Origin: an uncultured Steroidobacter sp.
Lineage (GTDB): Bacteria; Pseudomonadota; Gammaproteobacteria; Steroidobacterales; Steroidobacteraceae
DNA length: 11,246 nt
Direction: 5' to 3'
Assembly (NCBI RefSeq): GCF_937958065.1
Contig: NZ_CALFXI010000007.1
Span: 1 to 11,246 of the forward strand
The notes beneath the pieces were generated by a model. The model saw only the letters and a list, made by a program, of their open reading frames with translations, was not told the origin of the DNA and searched no databases. How positions within the stretch are numbered: position 1 is the stretch's first letter; each line of letters begins with the position of its first letter. Below, one piece after another: positions 5,267 through 11,246 of the stretch. A program made the position numbers and the translations under genes.

Positions 5267-5286
5267 GCCCTCCGCATCGGGAGGGC
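5267..5286. terminator. possible terminator between pepQ and mscL
   Basis: GCCCTCC and GGAGGGC form a 7-bp stem with a 6-base loop in the 49-base gap between the convergent genes. A second small arm pair, GCCCG/CGGGC, follows, then AAAAAG, which reads as CTTTTT on the minus strand just after the mscL stop. A bidirectional role is plausible, but neither strand has an ideal T tract after the stem. Confidence 0.4.
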
Positions 5287-5304
5287 CCGGACGGGCAAAA
5301 AGAA

Positions 5305-5712
5305 TCAGCGCTGCTGCTGTTTGAGCAGATCGCGAATCTCCTCGAGCAGCACCTGCTCGCGAGGCGGCGCGGCCGGAGCGGCCGGCTTCGCTTCCTCGGC
5401 ACGACGCAGGCGGTTGATCAACTTCACCAGCAGGAAGATCGCGAAGGCCACGATGATGAAGTCGAACGTCGCCTGCAGGAACACTCCGTAGCGGATCGTC
5501 GCCGGCTCGACCCCTTCCCGAATCGTCGGCAAGGTGACCGCGAGCTGGGTGAAGTCCACGCCGCCGATGAGATAGCCGAGCGGCGGCGTCACCACGTCGC
5601 TGACCAGCGAGCTGACGATCTTGCCGAACGCGGCGCCGATGATGATACCGACCGCCATGTCGACCACGTTGCCCTTGACAGCGAATTCACGGAATTCCTT
5701 GACGAAGCTCAT
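5305..5712 (-). CDS. mscL: large-conductance mechanosensitive channel
   Basis: MscL forms an inner-membrane homopentamer that opens under extreme membrane tension to release solutes during sudden osmotic downshift. The 135-aa length matches E. coli (136 aa). The N-terminal amphipathic helix MSFVKEFREFAVKGN is present. TM1 (about residues 15 to 45) contains VDMAVGIIIGAAFGKIVSSLV, the most conserved segment, lining the gate. A periplasmic loop with the conserved PPLGYLIGGVDF start follows. TM2 (about 75 to 98) holds FDFIIVAFAIFLLVKLIN, and a cytoplasmic C-terminal helix (REQVLLEEIRDLLKQQ) follows an Ala/Pro-rich linker. GAGGTGG precedes the ATG at good distance. It is monocistronic and convergent with pepQ. 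Expression in bacteria is often osmotic or stationary-phase dependent, but no such signal can be read here. Confidence 0.97.
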   Translation of the reverse strand: MSFVKEFREFAVKGNVVDMAVGIIIGAAFGKIVSSLVSDVVTPPLGYLIGGVDFTQLAVTLPTIREGVEPATIRYGVFLQATFDFIIVAFAIFLLVKLINRLRRAEEAKPAAPAAPPREQVLLEEIRDLLKQQQR

Positions 5713-5829
5713 TAGCCACCTCGATTGGAGTTGTTAACGCAACGAACGATACGCCATAACGAGGCGTGCGGACAGAATTACAAACGGTGCTCACGGCCAG
5801 TCGATGCTGGCGTTCGACCGAAGGACGGC

Positions 5830-5856
5830 GGGGGACAGAGCGTAGATCCGTCCCCC
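5830..5856 (-). terminator. weak hairpin downstream of sthA
   Basis: GGGGGAC (5830 to 5836) and GTCCCCC (5850 to 5856) can form a 7-bp stem with a 13-base loop, starting 13 bases past the sthA stop on the minus strand. No T tract follows, so it may be a Rho-dependent end with a protective stem, or incidental. Confidence 0.3.
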
Positions 5857-5869
5857 CGGGACAGGTCGG

Positions 5870-7261
5870 CTAGGTCAGCCGGTTGATGCCGTTGTAAGCC
5901 GCGACTCGATACGCCTCGGCCATGGTCGGATAGTTGAACGTGGTCTGGGTGAAGTAGCGGATGTCGTTGTTCGAGCTGGCCATCACGGTCTGGCCGATGT
6001 GCACGATCTCCGAAGCGTTGTCGCCGAAGCAGTGCACGCCCAGCACCTGCATGGTCTCGGCGTGGAAAATGATCTTGAGCATGCCGACGCGCTCATCCGT
6101 CATCTGCGCGCGCGCCAGATTCTTGAACGCGCAGTGCCCGACTTCATACGGCACCTTCGCTTCCTGCAATTCGCGCTCGTTGCGGCCGATCGAGGAGATC
6201 TCCGGGATCGTGTAGATGCCGCTGGGAATGGTCGCGGAACTGTGCGGCGGAATCGACGGATCGAGCATGTGCTGAATGGCATGCGAGCCCTGCACGTACG
6301 CGGCGCTGGCCAGCGCCGGCGGTCCGACGATATCGCCCACCGCATAGATGTTCGGCACCGCCGTCTGGTAGTGCTGATTCACTTCGATCTGACCGCGGCT
6401 GTTGGCCTTGAGCCCGACGCGATCGAGCTTGAGCTTGTCGGAGTTGCCGGTGCGGCCGTTCGCCCACAGCAGCAGGTCCGATTTGATCTTGCGGCCGGAT
6501 TCCAGATGCAGCACCACGTCGCGCTCCCGCGCTTCCAGTGCCTTGAATTGCTCGTTATGACGAATCACGCAGCCCTGCTCGCGCAGGTGATATGACAAAG
6601 CCTCGGCGATTTCATCGTCGAGAAATGACAGCAGGCGGTCGTGAGTATTGACCAGCGTCACCTTCGCGCCTAAGTTGACAAAGATCGAGGCGTACTCACA
6701 ACCAATCACTCCCGCACCGTAGATGGTCACGGAGAACGGATGCTGGTCGTAGCGCAGGATGGAATCGCTGTCTCGAATGCGTTCGTGGCCGAAGTCCACT
6801 TCGGGTGGATGGTAGGGCCGCGAGCCCGCCGCTATCACGATCGTCTTGCCGCTGATGCGGGTCGGCTTGCCGGTCGCCGGCTGAATCTCCAGCGTGTTCG
6901 CATCCACGAAGCTCGCATCACCGAAGAACACCGGGACCCGATTGCGTTCATAAAAACGCCGGCGGCTCGCCACCTGCGCTTCGATCACTTTATTGGCCGA
7001 GGCCAGCAGCTGCGGGTACGTCAGGCGCGATGCCTCGTGAAACTCGCGAAGCAAAGGGTTGCGTCGCAGGTCGTGCAGGATCTTGACCGCGTGACGCAAG
7101 GCCTTGCTGGGGATGGTGCCCCAGTGCGTGCAACCGCCGCCCACTTCGAAGTAGCGCTCGACGATAGCGACACTGCGATGACTCTTGGCAGCCGTCAGTG
7201 CCGCGCCTTCGCCGGCGGGCCCGCTGCCTATGACCACGACATCAAACTGTTCGGTCGCCAT
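5870..7261 (-). CDS. sthA: soluble pyridine nucleotide transhydrogenase (Si-specific)
   Basis: SthA is a cytosolic FAD enzyme that passes reducing equivalents between NADPH and NAD+, mainly draining excess NADPH. The protein (463 aa; E. coli 466) follows the disulfide-reductase plan. The FAD-binding loop is VVVIGSGPAGEG (G12, G14, G17). The motif GGGCTHWGTIPSK keeps C44 but has T49 where true disulfide reductases have the second cysteine, which is diagnostic for SthA. The NAD(P)-binding loop is IYGAGVIGCEYAS (182 to 187). The second FAD segment is NIYAVGDIVGPPALASAA, and a dimerisation domain ends in TFNYPTMAEAYRVAAYNG. The ATG at 7261 fits the family N-terminus; a TTG eight codons upstream (7285) is less likely. 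The gene is monocistronic and divergent from the TonB-receptor gene. Confidence 0.96.
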   Translation of the reverse strand: MATEQFDVVVIGSGPAGEGAALTAAKSHRSVAIVERYFEVGGGCTHWGTIPSKALRHAVKILHDLRRNPLLREFHEASRLTYPQLLASANKVIEAQVASRRRFYERNRVPVFFGDASFVDANTLEIQPATGKPTRISGKTIVIAAGSRPYHPPEVDFGHERIRDSDSILRYDQHPFSVTIYGAGVIGCEYASIFVNLGAKVTLVNTHDRLLSFLDDEIAEALSYHLREQGCVIRHNEQFKALEARERDVVLHLESGRKIKSDLLLWANGRTGNSDKLKLDRVGLKANSRGQIEVNQHYQTAVPNIYAVGDIVGPPALASAAYVQGSHAIQHMLDPSIPPHSSATIPSGIYTIPEISSIGRNERELQEAKVPYEVGHCAFKNLARAQMTDERVGMLKIIFHAETMQVLGVHCFGDNASEIVHIGQTVMASSNNDIRYFTQTTFNYPTMAEAYRVAAYNGINRLT

Positions 7262-7610
7262 GCTCAATCTCAGACTCTGATTCAACGATTCGAGCGCGCA
7301 TCATCCCCGACTCGTTGTCGGGGAACAACAGCTCAGTACTGCAGAACGCAACAACAGTGCCACCAGTTCAGCCGGGGCCGGTGGGCCGCCGGGACTGCAG
7401 AGCGCTGTCTCCGAATGTGCCCGCTCGCACCCGCCCCGGTTGAATCATTCTGGTGCCTGTCCGCACGTTGCTTTTATGCAAAGTCTCTTTCACTGGCGCT
7501 CCGAACTCAGTAGTCTTCGCCGTGCAGGGTATCAGCTGCGGGCTCTCCAGCCCCGCCATGACAAGTTCTAATTGGACCTAGCGTTAGTGGGATCTAAACA
7601 AGGGGGATCC
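7262..7610. other. divergent intergenic region, no gene
   Basis: This 349-bp stretch separates sthA (leftward) from the receptor gene (rightward). A minus-strand 63-aa frame at 7368 to 7559 shows no protein features. The stretch contains a hairpin in the sthA leader and a Shine-Dalgarno sequence for the receptor. I find no clear sigma70 promoter, Fur box or riboswitch. Confidence 0.6.
7305..7323 (-). promoter_or_regulatory. hairpin in the sthA upstream region
   Basis: CCCCGAC and GTCGGGG form a 7-bp stem with loop TCGTT. An overlapping alternative pairing GTTGT (7314 to 7318) with ACAAC (7325 to 7329) excludes it, so two folds compete. It lies 44 to 62 bases upstream of the sthA ATG. Function is unknown. 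Confidence 0.4.
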
Positions 7611-10076
7611 ATGAAAGATCGAAGCGTGCTGCTGCGTCGAGCAGTGGTAGGTGCATTGGCTCTAATGACAGTACCTGCGTTTGGCCAGCAAGCCACGGAT
7701 CAACAGCAGGATGCGCGCACCATCGATACGATCATCGTGACCGCGCAGAAGCGTGAACAAAGCCTGCAGGACGTGCCGATCGTGGTGACGGCGGTCTCCG
7801 AGCAGCTGCTGCAGGACACTGGCGTCAAGGACATCAAGGATCTCACCATTCTCACGCCCGGCCTGCTGGTGACCTCGACCTCGAACGAATCGGTCACCAC
7901 CGCCCGCATTCGCGGCATCGGCACGGTGGGCGACAACGCCGGCCTGGAATCCTCGGTCGGTGTGGTCATCGACGGCGTTTATCGGCCGCGCAACGGCGTG
8001 GGCTTCGGCGATCTGGGCGAACTGGAGCGCATCGAAGTGCTGAAGGGTCCGCAAGGCACCCTGTTCGGCAAGAACACCTCGGCCGGCGTGATCAACGTCG
8101 TGACCAAGCGGCCGTCGTTCGATTTCGGTGCCAACGTCGAGCTCACCGCCGGCAACTACGGCGCCATGGAAGGTGCGGCATCGATCACCGGCCCGTTCTC
8201 CGACAAGGTGGCCGGTCGTTTGTATGTCGCCTCGCGCGAGCGGGACGGCTTCCTGGATGTCGTTCGTGGCCCCGGTCCGCGCACCGAAAACGAAGACGTC
8301 GATCGCAAGTTCACCACGGCGCGCGGTCAGCTGTTGTTTCAGCCGAACGAGGCGCTCGATATCCGCTTGACCGCCGACTACACCGATCGCGACGAGAACT
8401 GCTGTGCAGCTCCGCAGGTCGTATTGACGCCGACGACCAGCGTGCTCGGAGTACTGAACGCCTTGGAGCCGGGCTCGTATCGCAATCCTCCGGATCCGTT
8501 CGATCGCGTCGCTTATTCCAACCGCTCCACCAGGCAGGAGATCGAGGAGAAAGGCGCGTCGATGGAGATCAATTGGGATCTGCAGGCGCTCGGCGGCGCG
8601 ACCCTCACCTCGATCACCGCATGGCGCGATTGGGAAACCATCAACGGTCAGGACGCCGATTTCACCACGGTCGACATTCTGTATCGCAATCCCGACGGCA
8701 ACTTCGGCAACCGGTTCAAGCAGCTGTCGCAGGAATTCCGGCTCGCCGGCGAGAGCGAGAAGCTCAGCTGGCTGGTCGGCCTGTTCTACGCCGACGAAGA
8801 TCTGGACTCGCGCGATCAGCTGATCCTGGGAGACCAGTTCTTCGCTTACTTCAACGGCCTGCTCGGCGGCGCACTGAACCTGATTCCGGCGTCCGTACGA
8901 CCGCTGCTCTACCCGGGCGGCGGGGCCACTCGCGACGTTTATCAACAGGAGTCCAAGAGCTGGGCGCTGTTCACCAACAACAGCATCCGCTTCACCGACG
9001 CGCTGGAGTTGACGCTGGGCCTGCGCTACACCGACGAGTCCAAGGACCTCGATTCGGACTATTCGAACGGGCACGGTGGCGTGGGCTGTGCGACCTTGCG
9101 CGGCATCCCGCAATTCGTCAACAACCCAGCCGCCGCGACGATCTTCGGCATCGGCTGCAGCGTCACTTACGCCGATCCGATCTTCAATGACGTGGCCTTC
9201 TCGCAATCGCGGGATGAACAGGAATGGAGCGGCACCGCGAAGATCGCCTATCGCTTCACGGATGACGTGATGACGTACGCGTCATTCGCGAGAGGCTACA
9301 AGGGCGGCGGCTTCAATCTGTATCGCGAGCGCACCGGCAACTTCCTCCTCAATCCAAACGTGCCGGGCGGCCCGGCGGTGGACCGCGACACCAGCTTCAA
9401 CGAAGAGACCGTCGACTCGTACGAACTGGGGGTGAAAACGCAATGGGCCGATAGAAGCCTGCTCCTGAACGGCGCCGTGTTCTACCAGGATTACACCGAC
9501 TTCCAGCTCAACACCTTCACCGGCCTGCAGTTCATCGTGACCTCGCTGCCGCAGGTGGTTTCGCAAGGCGTGGACGTTGATCTCGTGTGGTACACGCCGC
9601 TCGAGCAGCTCAGCATCCAGGGCGGTGTGACGTATGCGGACACGACCATCGAGAAGTTCGGCACGGCAGAGCAATTCTTCCGTCCCGAGCGTGAGGACGA
9701 TCAGTTGTCGTTCGCGCCGGAATGGTCTGCGAGCCTGTCGGCCACTTACGAGCAGCCGATCGGTAACAGTCTGCTGTTCCGAGGCAATATCGGAGCCCGT
9801 TACACGTCCGAGTTCAACACCGGTTCCAACCTGGACCCGCGCAAGATCCAGGATGCGATGACGCTGGTGAACGCCCGCTTGGGCTTTGGCGCAGCGGACG
9901 AGAAGTGGATGGTCGAGCTGTGGGCGCTGAACCTCACCGACGAGGACTATTACCAGGTGATCTTCGACGCCACGCTGCAGGGATCTTCGGCCGGCGGCAC
10001 GGCCTCCAGCAGCACCGTGAACGGCTTCCTGGGCGCGCCCCGGACCTACGGCCTGACCGCTCGATTCAAGTTCTGA
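7611..10076 (+). CDS. TonB-dependent outer-membrane receptor
   Basis: This 821-aa receptor imports a scarce nutrient across the outer membrane using TonB energy. The signal peptide MKDRSVLLRRAVVGALALMTVPAFG (cleavage about after G25) is followed by a glutamine-rich linker and a TonB box DTIIVTAQKR (39 to 48). The plug domain runs to roughly residue 165 and includes SLQDVPIVVTAVSEQLL, IRGIGTVGDN, VVIDGVYRPRNG and IEVLKGPQGTLFGKNTSAGVINVVTKRP. The remainder is a beta-barrel ending in the classic aromatic residue (TARFKF). There is no N-terminal signalling extension, so it does not use a FecR/FecI-type sigma-factor switch. AAGGGGG lies 4 bases before the ATG at 7611; the frame is open 13 codons further upstream without a better start. 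Type resembles the receptors abundant in Sphingomonads and Steroidobacter. The substrate cannot be named. Confidence 0.95.
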   Translation: MKDRSVLLRRAVVGALALMTVPAFGQQATDQQQDARTIDTIIVTAQKREQSLQDVPIVVTAVSEQLLQDTGVKDIKDLTILTPGLLVTSTSNESVTTARIRGIGTVGDNAGLESSVGVVIDGVYRPRNGVGFGDLGELERIEVLKGPQGTLFGKNTSAGVINVVTKRPSFDFGANVELTAGNYGAMEGAASITGPFSDKVAGRLYVASRERDGFLDVVRGPGPRTENEDVDRKFTTARGQLLFQPNEALDIRLTADYTDRDENCCAAPQVVLTPTTSVLGVLNALEPGSYRNPPDPFDRVAYSNRSTRQEIEEKGASMEINWDLQALGGATLTSITAWRDWETINGQDADFTTVDILYRNPDGNFGNRFKQLSQEFRLAGESEKLSWLVGLFYADEDLDSRDQLILGDQFFAYFNGLLGGALNLIPASVRPLLYPGGGATRDVYQQESKSWALFTNNSIRFTDALELTLGLRYTDESKDLDSDYSNGHGGVGCATLRGIPQFVNNPAAATIFGIGCSVTYADPIFNDVAFSQSRDEQEWSGTAKIAYRFTDDVMTYASFARGYKGGGFNLYRERTGNFLLNPNVPGGPAVDRDTSFNEETVDSYELGVKTQWADRSLLLNGAVFYQDYTDFQLNTFTGLQFIVTSLPQVVSQGVDVDLVWYTPLEQLSIQGGVTYADTTIEKFGTAEQFFRPEREDDQLSFAPEWSASLSATYEQPIGNSLLFRGNIGARYTSEFNTGSNLDPRKIQDAMTLVNARLGFGAADEKWMVELWALNLTDEDYYQVIFDATLQGSSAGGTASSSTVNGFLGAPRTYGLTARFKF

Positions 10077-10100
10077 TCGACTGGCAGCTCTCGCAGGAGC

Positions 10101-10137
10101 AAGGGCGGCTTGTAATCAAGCCGCCCTTTTCTTTTGC
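10101..10137 (+). terminator. strong intrinsic terminator after the receptor gene
   Basis: AAGGGCGGCTTG (10101 to 10112) and CAAGCCGCCCTT (10117 to 10128) form a perfect 12-bp stem with a 4-base TAAT loop, followed by a TTCTTTT tract, 24 bases after the receptor stop. Stem composition and T tract fit a Rho-independent terminator closely. Confidence 0.92.
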
Positions 10138-10152
10138 GCTACCATTTGCGGC

Positions 10153-11133
10153 ATGAAACCGCTGCTATCGATCGTCCTGGCCTTGCTCGTCCTCGTTCAG
10201 CCGGCCCGTGCCGAGTGGCTGGAGCGCGTCGAGGACGGGATCATGGGGACGCGCATCGTCGTGGAGCTGTGGGCGAGGGACAAGGCAGAAGGCAACGCTG
10301 CCATCGAAGCGGTGCTGGCGGAGATGCGGCGGGTCGATGAGGCGATGAGCACCTACAAGCCGACCAGCGAGCTGTCCATCGTCAACGCGCGCGCGGCGCA
10401 GGAGCCGATCAAGATCTCACGCGAACTGTTCGATCTGCTCGCAACCGCGCTCGACTATTCACGGATCACCGACGGCGCATTCGATATCACTTATGCAAGC
10501 GTCGGCTACATGTACGATTTCCGGAAGCATGTGCGGCCGGATGAGAAACAGATTGCCGCCGCTCTGCCGGGCATCAACTACCGTCACATCGAGCTGGACC
10601 AGAGGAACAGCACCGTGCACTTCGCCCGGCCCGGCGTACGCATCGACTTGGGCGGCATCGGGAAGGGCCACGCCGTCGATCGCGGCATCGCCATTCTCCA
10701 AGCCCGCGGCATCGACCACGCGCTCGTTACTGCCGGCGGTGACAGTCGAATCATCGGCGATCGCTTCGGCCAACCGTGGGTGGTGGGCATTCGTCATCCC
10801 GATCGCAAGAATGAAGTGATTGCACGGATTCCGCTGGAGGATGCGGCGCTGTCGACCTCGGGAGATTACGAGCGTTACTTCGACGAGAACGGCGTGCGGT
10901 ATCACCACATCATCGACCCGAAAACCGGCCACTCCGCGAGCAAGGTTCGAAGCGCGACGATCATCGGGGCGACGGCCACGCGCACGGATGGGCTGTCTAA
11001 AACGGCGTTCGTATTGGGGCCGGAGAAGGCGATCGAAATATACAACCGGCTCGATGATATCGATGCGGTGTTGGTGACGCCGGAAGGGAAGGTTTTATAT
11101 ACGAAAGGGCTGGCGCCGCCGGATTCGGAATAA
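10153..11133 (+). CDS. apbE: FAD:protein FMN transferase
   Basis: ApbE moves FMN from FAD onto a Thr or Ser of exported or membrane target proteins, such as subunits of Nqr, Rnf and other flavinylated reductases; it acts in the periplasm and needs Mg2+. The 326-aa protein has a cleavable signal peptide (MKPLLSIVLALLVLVQPARA, cut after A20) and not a lipobox. Family motifs in order are MSTYKPTSELSIVN near 65, IDLGGIGKGHAVD (D165), VTAGGDSR (D197), LSTSGDYERY (237 to 239), HHIIDPKTGHSA (D255), and the Mg-binding TDGLSKTAFVLG (D279, T284). No candidate target protein is in the window; it may lie just downstream. The ATG is 76 bases after the receptor stop and 16 bases after the terminator T tract, so it probably depends on read-through or a very short leader. 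No clear ribosome binding site precedes it. Confidence 0.94.
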   Translation: MKPLLSIVLALLVLVQPARAEWLERVEDGIMGTRIVVELWARDKAEGNAAIEAVLAEMRRVDEAMSTYKPTSELSIVNARAAQEPIKISRELFDLLATALDYSRITDGAFDITYASVGYMYDFRKHVRPDEKQIAAALPGINYRHIELDQRNSTVHFARPGVRIDLGGIGKGHAVDRGIAILQARGIDHALVTAGGDSRIIGDRFGQPWVVGIRHPDRKNEVIARIPLEDAALSTSGDYERYFDENGVRYHHIIDPKTGHSASKVRSATIIGATATRTDGLSKTAFVLGPEKAIEIYNRLDDIDAVLVTPEGKVLYTKGLAPPDSE

Positions 11134-11210
11134 GAGCTCGGAGGTTTCGGAGGCGGCGGTGGTTCGCGCGACCTGAGGGCTCCTACCTCGTCCCGGCACC
11201 GGGCACGGCC

Positions 11211-11227
11211 GGAGCGCATTGCGCTCC
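11211..11227. repeat. short REP-like palindrome after apbE
   Basis: GGAGCGCA and TGCGCTCC face each other around a single T. It lies in the 113-base gene-free stretch after apbE (11134 to 11246). It resembles the short palindromes scattered between genes in many gammaproteobacteria, and could also end the apbE transcript. Only one copy is seen here. Confidence 0.4.
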
Positions 11228-11246
11228 TCACCGCACGTCCCTTGTA

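Noticed and set aside
7368..7559. 63-codon frame between sthA and the receptor gene
   Set aside because: There is no ribosome binding site, motif or signal. The composition looks like translated intergenic sequence.
7662..9206. 514-codon open frame on the minus strand
   Set aside because: It lies wholly antisense to the TonB receptor gene, whose signal peptide, plug and barrel motifs are unmistakable. Long antisense frames are common in GC-rich genes.
10459..10932. 157-codon minus-strand frame inside apbE
   Set aside because: It is antisense to conserved ApbE motifs.
11134..11246. Start of another gene at the right edge
   Set aside because: No frame has a ribosome binding site and plausible coding sequence; only a short palindrome is seen.

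Overview
The window looks like a high-GC gammaproteobacterial chromosome, possibly near Steroidobacteraceae, Nevskiales or Xanthomonadales. That placement rests on the overall gene set: an E. coli-type PepQ, a soluble transhydrogenase SthA, MscL, and a TonB-dependent receptor with a 'DTIIVTAQKR'-type TonB box. No ribosomal RNA or other direct taxonomic marker is present.

Left region (1 to about 1459): a piece of an integron gene-cassette array, read leftwards on the minus strand. Three complete cassettes carry, in order of transcription, a 99-aa protein of unknown function, a DUF2199-type protein and a two-helix membrane protein. Each gene ends in or a few bases before its own attC site. In every cassette the R'' box of the attC is the exact reverse complement of the core site at that cassette's own 5' end, as expected if each was inserted as a circle. 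A fourth cassette begins at the left edge and is cut off. No integron integrase is visible.

Edge region (1460 to 1945): no confident gene. It holds a weak 95-aa reading frame, a short hairpin and a perfect 28-bp palindrome. The integron's attI and intI, or their remains, would be expected here and are not recognisable. Next come a GNAT-family acetyltransferase (minus) and a small Ala/Pro/Glu-rich lipoprotein (minus).

Central region (3076 to 7261): a predicted lipoprotein with a 2-keto-4-pentenoate hydratase (MhpD/HpcG) fold overlaps by 4 nt with a prolidase gene, pepQ (both plus). Converging on them is mscL (minus), followed by sthA (minus). These are housekeeping functions: dipeptide breakdown, osmotic emergency release and NADPH/NADH balance.

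Right region (7262 to 11246): a 349-bp divergent intergenic stretch, then a large TonB-dependent outer-membrane receptor (plus) closed by a textbook intrinsic terminator, then apbE, an exported FAD:protein FMN transferase (plus) that starts 16 bases after the terminator's T tract. The last 113 bases hold no gene.

The most unusual part is the cassette array. It has two unknown cassette proteins, two near-identical attC sites with a compensatory base-pair change, and an upstream boundary lacking a recognisable attI or integrase.
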